DNA of 64,000 bases, taken from assembly GCA_947373185.1 (NCBI GenBank), contig CANBWP010000001.1, positions 140,217 through 204,216 on the forward strand. The letters are read 5' to 3'. Shown here in pieces: positions 34,892-44,764 of the stretch. The position numbers were made by a program, and so were the translations under genes. Positions within the stretch are counted from its first letter, which is position 1; each line of letters begins with the position of its first letter. A model generated the notes under the pieces. The model saw only the letters and a program-made list of their open reading frames with translations, did not search any database and was not told where the DNA came from. Origin of the DNA: Comamonadaceae bacterium (GTDB taxonomy: Bacteria; Pseudomonadota; Gammaproteobacteria; Burkholderiales; Burkholderiaceae_C).

Positions 34892-35512
34892 TCAGGTGAT
34901 ATGAAGGGATTCGAAAGTTTCGGCACGGTCTCGGCGCTGGGCAATGTACTTGAGGCGCTGAGCATGCACGATGGCCTTGAGGTCAAACAGGGCGCGATCG
35001 AATACTTCGTTGATTATAACGAAGTCAAATTCTTTGACCTGGGCCAGCTCAATGGCCGCATTTTGAAGGCGCAATTCAATGGTTTCTGAGCTGTCCTCGC
35101 CCCGGCGCTCAAGCCGGCTGCGGAGTTCTTCCCAACTGGGGGGCAAGATGAAGATCAAGATGGCGTTGGCGTACATCCGTTGAATTTGGATGGCGCCCTG
35201 GTAGTCAATTTCCAATATGACGTCGGAGCCTTGCGCCATTCGCTCTTCCAGCATGCGCTTGGAGGTGCCATAGCGGTGACTGTGGACATTGGCCCATTCG
35301 ACAAATGCATCCGCTGCCACCATGGCGTCAAACTCTTGCTGCGACACAAAGAAGTACTCACGGCCATGCTTTTCTTGGCCTCTGGGTGCGCGCGTGGTGT
35401 GTGACACCGAGGGGAGCACGCGTGTATCGAGTTCCATCAAGGCCTTGACCAGGCTGGACTTGCCCGCACCACTGGGGGCGGCTACAACGTAGAGGTTTCC
35501 AGGATATTCCAT
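34892..35512 (-). CDS. gmk: Guanylate kinase
   Basis: A 206-residue enzyme that phosphorylates GMP to GDP. The P-loop is [11 protein letters not shown], and the GMP-binding region holds [22 protein letters not shown], seen as SHTTRAPRG and HGREYFF. A later [11 protein letters not shown] matches the family Asp/Gln motif, and [11 protein letters not shown] is the lid. It is essential for guanine nucleotide supply. No clear ribosome site was seen before its ATG. Order yicC-gmk-rpoZ suggests one operon. Confidence 0.95.
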   Translation of the reverse strand: MEYPGNLYVVAAPSGAGKSSLVKALMELDTRVLPSVSHTTRAPRGQEKHGREYFFVSQQEFDAMVAADAFVEWANVHSHRYGTSKRMLEERMAQGSDVILEIDYQGAIQIQRMYANAILIFILPPSWEELRSRLERRGEDSSETIELRLQNAAIELAQVKEFDFVIINEVFDRALFDLKAIVHAQRLKYIAQRRDRAETFESLHIT

Positions 35513-35562
35513 GGCAAGGAGTGTAATGGTGTCTGGGGCTGGTCTTGGGGCTGAATCGGCAC

Positions 35563-36480
35563 TTATTCGATGTTTTGCACCTGCTCACGCATTTGCTCAA
35601 TCAGGACCTTCATGTCGACCGAGATTTTGGTGAGCTCGAGGGCGGCTGACTTGGAGCCCAGGGTGTTGGCTTCGCGGTGCAGTTCTTGGATGAGAAAGTC
35701 CAGGCGCTTGCCAATGTCGCCGCCTTTTTTGACCAAGCGGCTGATTTCGTCTAAGTGCGATGCCAATCGGGTGAGCTCTTCGGCCACGTCAATGCGAATG
35801 GCAAAGGCCGTGGCTTCGGTCAGTGCACGGTCTTTGGCTACATCCGACGACACATTGCCATCCGACAAGGCCATGGCTTCGTTCCAGCGGTCAATGAAGC
35901 GCTGGCGCTGTTGTTCTACCAGTTGAGGCAGCAGCGGAGCAGCTTGTTCTGCCAGTGTGCGCAGCTGGCCAATGCGATCTTGCAGCATCTCGGCCAAACG
36001 GGCGCCTTCTCTGGCGCGGGCATCTTTCAGAGATTTGACGGCTTGCGTGGCCAAGGGCATGAGGTCGGCATCTTGCAAGCCAGCGCCAGACTTTTCATGC
36101 GAAGCCAGTTTGATCACGTCCGACACGCTCAATTCGCGCGCTTGAGGCAACCAGTTTTGAATCTTGTGTTGAAGCGCGACCAGTTTTTGCAGCGTGGCCA
36201 TCGAGGGATCGGCCAGGTCGTTGTCTTGGGCGCTGTGGTACACGGCACGCACTTCTACTTTGCCCCGCTTGATGTGCTGGGTGATGTGTTCTCGGAGGGC
36301 TGGCTCTGTGTGCCGTAGCTCATCGGGCAAGCGAAAACTGAGGTCGAGAAAACGGCTGTTGACCGATCGAATTTCAAGGCCAAAGCGAATCGCGGGTGTG
36401 GCCGATGTGTCGGCGGTTCCCTCGGCGGCAGGCGTGTTGGATTGCACGCTGGCGTACCCGGTCATACTGTAAACTGGCAT
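35563..36480 (-). CDS. yicC: YicC-family endoribonuclease-like protein
   Basis: A 305-residue protein with the typical N-terminus [12 protein letters not shown], then [22 protein letters not shown]. The C-terminal block [34 protein letters not shown] is diagnostic, seen here as [17 protein letters not shown]. Family members are RNases implicated in small-RNA turnover. An insertion of about ten residues ([14 protein letters not shown]) follows the conserved start and is absent in most family proteins I know of. It is divergent from rph across 147 bases. Confidence 0.92.
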   Translation of the reverse strand: MPVYSMTGYASVQSNTPAAEGTADTSATPAIRFGLEIRSVNSRFLDLSFRLPDELRHTEPALREHITQHIKRGKVEVRAVYHSAQDNDLADPSMATLQKLVALQHKIQNWLPQARELSVSDVIKLASHEKSGAGLQDADLMPLATQAVKSLKDARAREGARLAEMLQDRIGQLRTLAEQAAPLLPQLVEQQRQRFIDRWNEAMALSDGNVSSDVAKDRALTEATAFAIRIDVAEELTRLASHLDEISRLVKKGGDIGKRLDFLIQELHREANTLGSKSAALELTKISVDMKVLIEQMREQVQNIE

Positions 36481-36627
36481 GAAATCTTTCTAGGATGCGG
36501 CAGACAAGGGGCTGCGGTTCAGTCGGGGGCTTTGCGAATGCCTATCGCCCATTCCTGATTATCTCAAACTAATCTTGATTTTCAATTCAACGCGTTCCTC
36601 TCACAACTCAATCAGCAATACCGTTTC

Positions 36628-37389
36628 ATGACTTTAGCCCATACGTCCACTTTTGCCCGTGCCCATGAGCGCACGCCCGACCAATTGCGCCAAGTTCGCA
36701 TCACACGCGGCTACACCGTTCATGCCGAGGGCTCTGTCCTGATTGAGTTTGGTGATACCCGCGTGCTGTGTACGGCATCGGTGGAAGAAAAAGTGCCGGG
36801 CCACAAAAAAGGCAGCGGTGAAGGTTGGGTCACGGCAGAGTACGGCATGTTGCCCCGCGCCACGCACACACGCGGCGATCGAGAGGCTGCGCGCGGCAAA
36901 CAAAGCGGTCGCACCCAAGAAATTCAGCGACTCATTGGGCGCTCCATGCGCGCTGTGTTTGATTTGAAAAAACTGGGCGAGCGCACCATTCATTTAGACT
37001 GCGATGTGCTCCAGGCCGATGGCGGAACACGCACAGCCAGCATCACAGGGGCTTTTGTGGCTGCGCAAGATGCCGTAGATTGGCTTATTCACCAAGGCAA
37101 ACTGAAAGAGTCACCCATCCTTGATTCGGTGGCGGCCATTTCTGTGGGCCTCAAAGAAGGCGTTGCCTTGCTCGATTTGGACTACACCGAAGACTCTTCA
37201 TGTGACACCGACATGAATGTGGTCATGACGGGTGCTGGCAATTTTGTGGAAGTGCAGGGCACAGCCGAAGGTGTGGCTTTCACGCGCAAAGAAATGGACA
37301 GCTTGTTGGCCTTTGCAGAAAAAGGCATTGCCGAATTGGTGCAATTGCAAAAGGCCTCGCGCCAGTCGCACGTGCACGCTGGTGTTTGA
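36628..37389 (+). CDS. rph: Ribonuclease PH
   Basis: A 253-residue phosphorolytic 3' exonuclease that trims tRNA precursors. Family blocks are [30 protein letters not shown] (seen as [18 protein letters not shown]), [52 protein letters not shown], and [17 protein letters not shown]. Catalytic Asp and Arg residues are present in these. It is followed by rdgB four bases later and hemW, an operon conserved in beta-proteobacteria. Nothing unusual is seen. Confidence 0.96.
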   Translation: MTLAHTSTFARAHERTPDQLRQVRITRGYTVHAEGSVLIEFGDTRVLCTASVEEKVPGHKKGSGEGWVTAEYGMLPRATHTRGDREAARGKQSGRTQEIQRLIGRSMRAVFDLKKLGERTIHLDCDVLQADGGTRTASITGAFVAAQDAVDWLIHQGKLKESPILDSVAAISVGLKEGVALLDLDYTEDSSCDTDMNVVMTGAGNFVEVQGTAEGVAFTRKEMDSLLAFAEKGIAELVQLQKASRQSHVHAGV

Positions 37390-37393
37390 TGTC

Positions 37394-37996
37394 ATGAAAA
37401 TGGTCTTGGCTTCCAACAACGCGGGCAAATTGGCCGAGTTGCAAACCATGTTTGGTGCCCTCCACGTGCAATTGGTGCGTCAGTCTGAGCTGAATATTTC
37501 GGAGGCGCAAGAGCCCTTCAAAACATTTGTGGAAAACGCATTGGCCAAAGCACGTCATGCGTCAATGCACAGCGGCTTGCCAGCGGTCGCCGACGATGCC
37601 GGCTTGTGCATCGATGCGTTTGGCGGCCTACCGGGGGTGGACACAGCCTACTATTGCACGCAATTTGGCTATGAAAAATCGGATGCCAACAATGTGCGTG
37701 CAGTGCTGGCGCAAATGGCCCACATTGACAACCGACTTGCAGCCATGGTCAGCACTTTGGTGGCCGTGCGCAGCGCCTTCGACCCCGAGCCACTGATTGC
37801 GGTTGGCCGCGTGGTCGTGGACATTGCCCGTGAGCCTGTTGGTACCAACGGTTTTGGTTTTGACCCTGTGTTGTTCTTGCCAGAGTTTGGTAAAACCTTT
37901 GCCCAATTGCCTGTCGAAGTGAAAAACGCCAACAGCCATCGTGGCCGATCTTCCCAGGCCATGGTGGCGCTCATGCGCGAACGCTGGGGTTTGTAA
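37394..37996 (+). CDS. rdgB: XTP/dITP diphosphatase
   Basis: A 200-residue house-cleaning nucleotide pyrophosphatase (HAM1 family) that removes non-canonical dITP, XTP and ITP. The N-terminus MVLASNNAGKLAELQTMF is typical; other motifs are VADDAGLCIDAFGGLPGV, GTNGFGFDPVLFLPEFGKTFAQLP and SHRGRSSQAM. The start ATG at 37394 is preceded directly by the rph stop region; 37400 is an equally placed alternative. hemW follows after three bases. Confidence 0.95.
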   Translation: MKMVLASNNAGKLAELQTMFGALHVQLVRQSELNISEAQEPFKTFVENALAKARHASMHSGLPAVADDAGLCIDAFGGLPGVDTAYYCTQFGYEKSDANNVRAVLAQMAHIDNRLAAMVSTLVAVRSAFDPEPLIAVGRVVVDIAREPVGTNGFGFDPVLFLPEFGKTFAQLPVEVKNANSHRGRSSQAMVALMRERWGL

Positions 37997-37999
37997 GCC

Positions 38000-39205
38000 A
38001 TGAGCCATCCCTTTGACGTGGTTCACGCCATGCGGCCAGGCTTGCTGCAGCTGCAAGCCTTACCCCCACTTTCCTTGTACGTGCACTTGCCTTGGTGCAT
38101 CAAAAAATGTCCCTATTGCGATTTCAATTCGCATGAATGGCGTGACAAAGACCAAGGCATGCCCGAGCAACGTTACATTGATGCGTTACTGGCCGATTTA
38201 GAAATCAGCTTGCCTCTCATTTGGGGTCGGCCTGTTCACAGTATCTTCATCGGTGGTGGCACCCCCAGTTTGTTTGATCCCGCCAGCATCGATCGCTTGA
38301 TCAGTGGGATTCGCGCGCGTTTGCCTTTGGAAGCCGAAGCCGAAATCACCTTAGAGGCGAATCCTGGCACCTTTGAGAAAGACCGTTTCAAAGCCTTTCG
38401 TGCCGCAGGTGTGACGCGACTGTCCATTGGCGTACAAAGTTTCAATGATGCGCACCTCAAAGCCTTGGGGCGTGTTCACAATCGCGATCAGGCCATGGCC
38501 GCCGTGATGGAAGCGCAAAGTGCGTTTGACACGTTCAACCTGGATTTGATGTACGCATTGCCTGGGCAAACGCTGGCTGATTTGACGCAAGACATCGAAA
38601 CGGCTTTGAGTTTCAAGCCGCCGCACATCTCCATTTACCATCTCACCATCGAGCCCAATACGCTGTTTGCCAAACATCCTCCCTTGTTGCCAGAAGATGA
38701 CGATGCTTACGCCATGATGGACTTGATCACCGACATGACGGGAACTGCTGGGTTGCAGCGCTATGAAGTGTCAGCCTATGCCAGGCCTGGCCACCGGTGC
38801 TGGCACAACCTGAATTATTGGCAGTTTGGCGATTACTTAGGCATTGGTGCGGGTGCCCACAGCAAGTTGAGTTTTGCGCACCGCATTACGCGGCAAGTGC
38901 GCTATCGCGAACCGCAGCTCTACATGGCACAAGCTCTGAAGGGTGAGCCCGCCACCCAACATGAAGAGGTGACGCGTGACGATTTGCCCTTTGAATACAT
39001 GCTCAACGCGCTGAGGTTGAAAGAAGGTTTTAGCCTGCAAGACTATATGGCGCGCACAGGCCTGGCCATGACATCGATTCAAAAAGGATTGGCAGCCGCA
39101 GAGGCCAAAGGTTTGATCGCGCGTGACTTGGCCAAGGTCTGGCCCACGGAGCGTGGCTTTGATTTTTTAAGTGACTTGCAGGAATTGTTTTTGGCCGACC
39201 GCTGA
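38000..39205 (+). CDS. hemW: HemW-type radical-SAM heme chaperone
   Basis: A 401-residue radical-SAM protein. The iron-sulfur motif CxxxCxxC is Cys33, Cys37, Cys40 in WCIKKCPYCDFNSH. Other motifs are IFIGGGTPSLF, ITLEANPGTFEKD, TRLSIGVQSFNDAHLKALGR and the C-terminal HemN_C region with EEVTRDDLPFEYMLNALRL. It lacks the HemN-specific N-terminal Cys arrangement, so it is HemW, which is thought to insert heme into respiratory enzymes, rather than coproporphyrinogen dehydrogenase. It is three bases after rdgB. Confidence 0.93.
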   Translation: MSHPFDVVHAMRPGLLQLQALPPLSLYVHLPWCIKKCPYCDFNSHEWRDKDQGMPEQRYIDALLADLEISLPLIWGRPVHSIFIGGGTPSLFDPASIDRLISGIRARLPLEAEAEITLEANPGTFEKDRFKAFRAAGVTRLSIGVQSFNDAHLKALGRVHNRDQAMAAVMEAQSAFDTFNLDLMYALPGQTLADLTQDIETALSFKPPHISIYHLTIEPNTLFAKHPPLLPEDDDAYAMMDLITDMTGTAGLQRYEVSAYARPGHRCWHNLNYWQFGDYLGIGAGAHSKLSFAHRITRQVRYREPQLYMAQALKGEPATQHEEVTRDDLPFEYMLNALRLKEGFSLQDYMARTGLAMTSIQKGLAAAEAKGLIARDLAKVWPTERGFDFLSDLQELFLADR

Positions 39206-39224
39206 CCATTCAAGCCAAGAAAAT

Positions 39225-39596
39225 TCAGGCGTCTGAAGTGGCAAGCACCGTGCTCATGTTCTTGCCAAAGTGACCAAACATGGCCATTGTTTTTTCGGTT
39301 GGAATGAGGTACTTGGCGCGTTTGTCTTCCGGCTGATTGAAAGTCAGCAGCAAATCGCGCTGACGCAAACGTGTGATGCGTTTGTGCAAAGTGGCAGGCG
39401 AACCCAAGTGCGCCAAATTGATGGCTTCGCGAACAGTCATGGGGCTTTTTTCAAACCAACGCAAAGCAATTTCTTCCAGCAATGCCTTTTCATTGGCATC
39501 TAGATTGGGTGCATCGGGCAGTTTTTGAAGGGCCTTTGCCAATTGCAAAAAACGCAGATAGGCATTGGCAGTAGGAGAGCCGTCTTGAATATTCAT
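39225..39596 (-). CDS. MarR-like winged-helix regulator
   Basis: A 123-residue DNA-binding protein. The helix-turn-helix and wing are seen in MTVREAINLAHLGSPATLHKRITRLRQRDLLLTFNQPEDKRAKYLIPT, in which DKRAKYLIPT is the MarR-type wing. Ligand and targets are unknown. It is 76 bases downstream of the orphan molybdenum hydroxylase gene on the same strand and may regulate it. No ribosome site is evident before its ATG. An inverted repeat, CTTTCA-GTG-TGAAAG, lies 58 bases upstream. Confidence 0.75.
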   Translation of the reverse strand: MNIQDGSPTANAYLRFLQLAKALQKLPDAPNLDANEKALLEEIALRWFEKSPMTVREAINLAHLGSPATLHKRITRLRQRDLLLTFNQPEDKRAKYLIPTEKTMAMFGHFGKNMSTVLATSDA

Positions 39597-39653
39597 GGGG
39601 CTAGTTTAATGGAAGCAAGTCAAGATTTCGCATTTAAATTTGCAAAGGGCTCA

Positions 39654-39668
39654 CTTTCAGTGTGAAAG
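39654..39668. repeat. Short inverted repeat between the MarR-like and CoxL-like genes
   Basis: CTTTCA (39654-39659), spacer GTG, TGAAAG (39663-39668). A second imperfect palindrome centred on TTTAAA (about 39629-39645) lies nearby. Either could be a binding site of the adjacent MarR-like protein. No T tract follows. Confidence 0.35.
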
Positions 39669-39672
39669 AAAA

Positions 39673-42018
39673 TCACTGAACATGCAAAATTTCCCAAAGC
39701 CTAAATGGCGTCAATGGCATTTGCAGTTTTGACGATTTTTGAGCTTGACCGTTTCGGGCCAAAGCATCTGCAATCGCATTGACCACGCAGGGCGTCGCGC
39801 CAATGGTGCCCAACTCCCCCACACCTTTGACCCCCAGCACATTGTTGGTACTGGGCACGGTTTGGTTTGTGAATGTATGGAACATTTGCGGCATGATGTC
39901 AGCTCGCGGTGCGGCATAGTCCATCAAGCTGCCCGTCACCAATTGGCCGCTTTCAGCGTCATACACCAAAGCCTCTAAGAGAGCCTGCCCCATACCTTGC
40001 ACGGCGCCACCGTCGAGTTGGCCTTCCACAATCATGGGGTTCACGATGCGGCCAATGTCATTCACGGAGGTATAGGACACCACTTGAGTTTCACCCGTGG
40101 CTGGATTCACTTCGACTTCGCAAATGTGGCAACCGTTGGGCCATGTGGGGCCACTGGCGGTGGTGCTGGCGTGCATTTCAATGCGGGCATCGGGCTGGCG
40201 TTTGGCCAAATCGGCCAAGGAGATTTTCAAGTCAGTGCCTTTGACGCTGAACGCACCGGCTTGATAGGCCAAATCGGCAGGTGATGCTTCCAGCGCTTGC
40301 CCCGCCAACTCGCGGGCTTTGTCGAGGGTCTTTTCTGCGCCGACCCGCATGGCAGAGCCACCGGTGAAGAGAGAGCGGGAACCCGCACTGCCAAAGCCAT
40401 TGGCGCGGTCGGTGTCGCCCAAAATAACGCGCACTTGGGAGATGTCCACGCCAAACACATCGACGACCAACTGCGCCAAAGAAGTGGCAATGCCTTGACC
40501 CATGGCATTGACGGCCGACGCCACCTCAATGGTGCCATCGGCCAAAATTTGAACGTGCACGTTTTCTTCGAGGGCATTACCGCCCGTCCATTCCAAAAAG
40601 GTGGCGATGCCCAAACCGCGCCACAGGCCTGTGGCTTTGGAGGCGGCTTCGCGTTTCTCAAAACCTAACCAATCGGCTTTGCTCAGAGCCTCGTTCATGA
40701 TCATTTCAAAGGCGCCCACGTCATAGACCTGGCCCATGGGGTTTTTGTAAGGCATTTGCGAAGGCTGGACAAAGTTTTTGCGGCGCAATTCAATGCGGTC
40801 GATGCCGCTGACGCGTGCGGCCTCGTCCATCAAACGTTCCATGTTGTAAATGGCTTCAGGGCGACCAGCGCCGCGGTACGCACCCGTACTGGCGGTGTTG
40901 GTGGTCACGCCTGTAAAGTGATAGTCAATGGTTTGGATGTCATAGACACTGCTTTGCACCCAAGGGCCAATCAGCATTTGAATGGCCAGACCCGTCATGG
41001 TGGGATAGGCACCTACGTTGGCCAAAGTTTCAATGCGCAGGCCCAGAATCTTGCCGTCTTGGGCCAAGGCCAAGGCCGCCTGGGTCTCAATGTCACGCCC
41101 ATGAGAGCTGCTTAAAAACTCTTCGCTGCGGTCTGCAATCCACTTCACAGGGCGGCCCAACGTGTGTGCGCAATAGGCGGTGACCACATCTTCGGCATAG
41201 GCGCCGGTTTTCATGCCAAAACCGCCCCCCACATCACCCACAATCACATGCACTTTTTCTTTGTCGATGCCAATCAAATCGGCCACCGTGTTGCGAACAC
41301 CCGTGGGCATTTGGCTGCTCAAGCGCACGTGCAAGCGGCCACCCTCGGGGTAGGCCAAAACACTGCGCGGTTCAATCGACAAGGCGGCCAAGCGCTGGTT
41401 CACAATGTCCAAGCGCACCACATGAGCGGCCTGCTCAAATGCGGCTTGTGTGGCCTTGGCATCGCCGTAGCGGGTTTCGGCCACGCGGTTGTCTGTGGCA
41501 CCTGCCAGCATGGGGGCGTTTGCCGCCAAAGCGTCTTTCAATTGGGTGGCGCTGGGCATGGCATCGAAGTCGATCTCAATGGCTTCTGCGGCATTGCGCG
41601 CTTGTTCTTCTGTGTCGGCCACCACGGCTGCCACTGGTTCTCCCACAAATCGCACTGTGTCGGTGGCCAAGACATGGCGCGTGTTGGCCGAGAGTTCTGA
41701 GCCGTCGGCGCGCTTGAAATTGAGCGGTCGCGCCATGGGCTTGACCCCCTTGGCCAGCAAGTCTTGGCCTGTCCAGACGGCATGCACGCCTGGCATGGTT
41801 TTGGCCGCGTTGGTGTCGATGCGGGTGATCTTGGCGTGGGGGTAGGGTGACCTTAAAAACACCAAATGAGTTTGCTGGGCCAAACTGAAGTCGTTGGTGT
41901 ATTGGCCAGCGCCTGCCAGCAATTGCTGGTCTTCCACACGCTTGACGGCATTGCCACTGCCAAATCGTGTGGTCTCTTGCGTAGTTCCTTGAGAGGCGTT
42001 GGCGGTCGTTGTGTTCAC
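39673..42018 (-). CDS. Xanthine dehydrogenase/CoxL-type molybdenum hydroxylase large subunit (orphan)
   Basis: A 781-residue molybdopterin-binding subunit (Ald_Xan_dh_C). The start is taken as GTG at 42018 because AAGGAG lies nine bases upstream; an ATG at 42114 lacks one. The small N-terminal domain reads GNAVKRVEDQQLLAGAGQYTNDF and the active-site loop reads AYRGAGRPEA. True CO dehydrogenases have AYRCSFR, so this is the form II / aldehyde-oxidase-like class. Other motifs are GGGFGMK and GVGELGTIGATPCVVNA near the C-terminus with the catalytic Glu in KGVGELG. The usual FAD (CoxM) and 2Fe-2S (CoxS) partner genes are not adjacent, so the electron path is unknown. Substrate unknown. Confidence 0.88.
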   Translation of the reverse strand: MNTTTANASQGTTQETTRFGSGNAVKRVEDQQLLAGAGQYTNDFSLAQQTHLVFLRSPYPHAKITRIDTNAAKTMPGVHAVWTGQDLLAKGVKPMARPLNFKRADGSELSANTRHVLATDTVRFVGEPVAAVVADTEEQARNAAEAIEIDFDAMPSATQLKDALAANAPMLAGATDNRVAETRYGDAKATQAAFEQAAHVVRLDIVNQRLAALSIEPRSVLAYPEGGRLHVRLSSQMPTGVRNTVADLIGIDKEKVHVIVGDVGGGFGMKTGAYAEDVVTAYCAHTLGRPVKWIADRSEEFLSSSHGRDIETQAALALAQDGKILGLRIETLANVGAYPTMTGLAIQMLIGPWVQSSVYDIQTIDYHFTGVTTNTASTGAYRGAGRPEAIYNMERLMDEAARVSGIDRIELRRKNFVQPSQMPYKNPMGQVYDVGAFEMIMNEALSKADWLGFEKREAASKATGLWRGLGIATFLEWTGGNALEENVHVQILADGTIEVASAVNAMGQGIATSLAQLVVDVFGVDISQVRVILGDTDRANGFGSAGSRSLFTGGSAMRVGAEKTLDKARELAGQALEASPADLAYQAGAFSVKGTDLKISLADLAKRQPDARIEMHASTTASGPTWPNGCHICEVEVNPATGETQVVSYTSVNDIGRIVNPMIVEGQLDGGAVQGMGQALLEALVYDAESGQLVTGSLMDYAAPRADIMPQMFHTFTNQTVPSTNNVLGVKGVGELGTIGATPCVVNAIADALARNGQAQKSSKLQMPLTPFRLWEILHVQ

Positions 42019-42152
42019 TGTAGTGGTCTCCTTGACGCGCAGTTTAGCTTTGAAGTGGTCTTTTTGCAGAAAAGGGGTTTCAGGACGGGTTTTGAGTTGC
42101 CGCCTCGGGGACACTTGATTAGGATAGGGTCACTATTGAAGTGAGGTGAGGG

Positions 42153-42605
42153 ATGGACAATTTTTTATTGCTGGTGGTTGGGGTGCTGTTTATCTTGATG
42201 GCCGGCCTCCTGATTTTTTACTTTCAAACCCAGCAAAACTTCAAAGCCATTGCTGAAAAGTTAGAGGCCATCGAGCACCCTCATACGGGCTTGCGCTCTA
42301 CCGAAATGCTTCAGCGCGATTTGGCTTTGCACCGTGACGTGTTGTTTGTGCTTGAAGCTGACATTTCGAAAAACAAACGAGAGTCTTTGACCGAAGATGA
42401 ATTGAAGACCTTTGATGTCGCGCGGCATCACATCAAGGCCAGCATTGCAGGACTGAAAAACAATGGCGATTGGATCGGCTTGCCGTTTGAGTATGAGTGG
42501 GTCGAAATGCTCGATCGCTTGCCCAATGTTTTGACGCTGTACCGAAAAGCAGAGGCAGAAAAGCAGGCCATGGAATTGGCGCAAGACAAAGGCTTGCCCA
42601 ATTAA
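42153..42605 (+). CDS. Small membrane-anchored protein of unknown function
   Basis: 150 residues: one N-terminal transmembrane helix (about 4-26, FLLLVVGVLFILMAGLLIFYF) followed by a charged, mainly helical cytoplasmic part rich in Glu and Lys. I do not recognise the family. GAGGTGAGGG directly before the ATG is a strong ribosome site. It is divergent from the molybdenum hydroxylase gene and sits 122 bases before the sensor kinase, with an FNR box between. Confidence 0.7.
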   Translation: MDNFLLLVVGVLFILMAGLLIFYFQTQQNFKAIAEKLEAIEHPHTGLRSTEMLQRDLALHRDVLFVLEADISKNKRESLTEDELKTFDVARHHIKASIAGLKNNGDWIGLPFEYEWVEMLDRLPNVLTLYRKAEAEKQAMELAQDKGLPN

Positions 42606-42658
42606 AGCCCTAGGGAGCCGATGGTTCCGCTTCAGTTGAACCGTTCATCTTGCAATTC

Positions 42659-42672
42659 TTGATTTACATCAA
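42659..42672 (+). promoter_or_regulatory. Consensus FNR/Anr box before the sensor kinase
   Basis: TTGATTTACATCAA is a perfect match to TTGAT-N4-ATCAA, centred 62 bases before the kinase ATG. FNR-type regulators bind such sites when oxygen is low. It implies oxygen control of the kinase-regulator pair. The -10 element could not be assigned with confidence. Confidence 0.7.
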
Positions 42673-42727
42673 GGATTGAAGAGCCACAAGCACGGTTTCA
42701 GACAACGCTTGCAAGCAAAATAGGCCC

Positions 42728-44764
42728 ATGCGCCTGAGCTTCAAACCTGCACACTCTGTGATTTTGTTGGCTGGCATGACCGTTTGCGTTGTGCTGGTGG
42801 CCGTATTGTTGTTGTTGCGCGACTTGCGTCTTCGAGAATTAGAGCGCTCGCGCCTTGAAACACAAGGCTTGACACAGCTCTTCATGCGCCAGGCTGAACA
42901 CAGCTTTGAGTCGGCCGACATGGTCATTCAAGGTGTTCAAGAACGCTTGCAAACAACCCTCGGCAGACAGTTTGCTTTGGACAGTGAACAAATTCATTTG
43001 TTGCTCAATACCCGTGCCCATGCGCTCAATGCCACCGGTGCCTTGCTGTTGATTGACCACCGAGGTCAGGTGGTCAACAGCTCGGTGGACAGTCCTGAAC
43101 TTGGCAACAACTTCGCGAACACCGATGTATTCAAAGCCTTGGCGAGCCATGAAGATGGGGGCCTCTACATCGACCGGCCCCGTAAAACACAGCAAAAAGG
43201 TCTGTGGACTTTGAATTTAGCCCGTCGTTTAGAGGGTGCAGGCAACGAATTCAGAGGTGTGGTGATGGTGGTTTTGCAGGTTGCCAATCTGGAATTGCTT
43301 TTCAGCCACGTGAAACTGGAATACGCGCGGCCAATTTCTATTTATTTGGCCGACGGCACTCTGGTGGCCAGTTCGCCCCATCGTGAGAATTTGCTGGGCA
43401 CTGTTGCACCCGAATTAAACCGGGAGCCCTTGCCGCAGACAGGCGGTGAATTGAAGCTGATTCAGCACCACAGCGGCGATGGCGCAGGCATTGTGTTTTC
43501 ATTAGGGCGGCTTAAGAGTTTTCCGTTCCTGGTCAGTGTCATGAACGATGAGGACATGTCGCTGGCGTCTTGGCGTGAAACCTCAGTGCCGATTGCACTG
43601 GGTGCCATCTTGATGTTGATTGCCATTGTCTCTTCTGCAGGCTACTTGATGCGAGAGATGAAGCGTGAAGAGCACATGGCAGCAGCGCTCAGTGAGGCCC
43701 ATGTTCGATACCACCATACGGTGGAATCAGTGATGGACGCCATTGTGGGCATCGATGAGCACCAAGCCATTCAACTTTTCAATCCTGCGGCTGAGAAGAT
43801 GTTTCAGATGCAAGCGGGCGAAGTGTTGGGCCAGCATTTGTCTGTCTTGCTGCCAGCGGGCATGCGTCATGCACACGTTGTTCATGTGGAGAATTTTTCA
43901 GGCTCTGCGGGTGTCTCACGCGCCATGGCACCGAGGTTGGATGTCATGGGTCGGCGTGCAGATGGTTCCGAATTTCCCATTGAATCGACCATTTCAAAAA
44001 CATTGATTGGTGGCAAAGTGCAGATGACTGCCGTGTTGCGTGATGTCACGCAGCGCAGACGCGCAGAAGCCGAACTTCGCAACATGAACACCCAATTGAG
44101 GGAGTTGTCGGCTTCTTTGCAAGAGGTTCGCGAACAAGAGCGTTCGCGCATTTCACGAGAGCTGCACGATGACTTGGGGCAGCAACTCACCGGCTTGAAA
44201 TTGGAATTGGCTTGGCTGAGTTCGCGCATCAAAGAAGGCCGCGAAATGCCCCTCGAGCGGGTAACGGACATGAAGCGCATGTTGGATGTCGCCATCACGT
44301 CGGTGCGTCGAATTTCAACCGATCTAAGACCCTTGATTTTGGACGACTTGGGCTTTGCAGAGGCCGTGGCGTGGCAGGTGTCAGAAGTCGTGAAACGAAG
44401 CGGTTTGAGCGTTGAGCTTGACTTGCCTGCGCATGAGTTGGTCAATGACGATGCACGTGCTACAGCACTTTTTCGCATCGTTCAAGAAGCCTTGACCAAC
44501 ATCGTGCGCCACGCAAATGCCCAGCATGTGTTCATTTCCTTGTCCACCGATGGCGATTCATTGTGTCTTCGCATACAAGACGATGGCGTGGGCATGCCGG
44601 AGAAAATTCGCACTGGCGGCATTGGTTTGGTCAGCATGCGCGAAAGAGTCAGCTCACTAGGCGGTGAGTTCACGTTGACTGAGGCGACACACGAAGGCAA
44701 CAAGCAGGGCGTATTGATTGAAGTGAAACTGCCGCTGGCTACCCATGAGTTGGGAGAAGCATGA
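42728..44764 (+). CDS. NarX-like sensor histidine kinase with Cache and PAS domains
   Basis: A 678-residue membrane kinase. Domains in order: TM helix (about 13-32), a large periplasmic dCache-like domain (about 35-285, with GALLLIDHRGQVVNSSVDSP-type strands), TM helix (about 288-309), a PAS domain (about 320-430, VGIDEHQAIQLFNPAAEKMF), and a HisKA_3 domain with His480 in SRISRELHDDLGQQLTGLKLEL. A HATPase domain with DDGVGMPEKIRTGGIGLVSMRER closes it. HisKA_3 kinases pair with NarL/FixJ regulators, as here: the regulator gene starts four bases inside its end (ATGA). The signal sensed by the periplasmic domain is unknown. It precedes the cytochrome cluster by 139 bases past the regulator. Confidence 0.9.
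   Translation: MRLSFKPAHSVILLAGMTVCVVLVAVLLLLRDLRLRELERSRLETQGLTQLFMRQAEHSFESADMVIQGVQERLQTTLGRQFALDSEQIHLLLNTRAHALNATGALLLIDHRGQVVNSSVDSPELGNNFANTDVFKALASHEDGGLYIDRPRKTQQKGLWTLNLARRLEGAGNEFRGVVMVVLQVANLELLFSHVKLEYARPISIYLADGTLVASSPHRENLLGTVAPELNREPLPQTGGELKLIQHHSGDGAGIVFSLGRLKSFPFLVSVMNDEDMSLASWRETSVPIALGAILMLIAIVSSAGYLMREMKREEHMAAALSEAHVRYHHTVESVMDAIVGIDEHQAIQLFNPAAEKMFQMQAGEVLGQHLSVLLPAGMRHAHVVHVENFSGSAGVSRAMAPRLDVMGRRADGSEFPIESTISKTLIGGKVQMTAVLRDVTQRRRAEAELRNMNTQLRELSASLQEVREQERSRISRELHDDLGQQLTGLKLELAWLSSRIKEGREMPLERVTDMKRMLDVAITSVRRISTDLRPLILDDLGFAEAVAWQVSEVVKRSGLSVELDLPAHELVNDDARATALFRIVQEALTNIVRHANAQHVFISLSTDGDSLCLRIQDDGVGMPEKIRTGGIGLVSMRERVSSLGGEFTLTEATHEGNKQGVLIEVKLPLATHELGEA

Noticed and set aside
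38000..39205. Oxygen-independent coproporphyrinogen oxidase HemN
   Set aside because: The N-terminus, length and rdgB neighbourhood fit HemW; HemN-specific N-terminal features are not seen.
39673..42018. Carbon monoxide dehydrogenase large subunit
   Set aside because: The active-site loop is AYRGAGR, not AYRCSFR, and CoxM/CoxS are absent, so a true CO dehydrogenase is unlikely.
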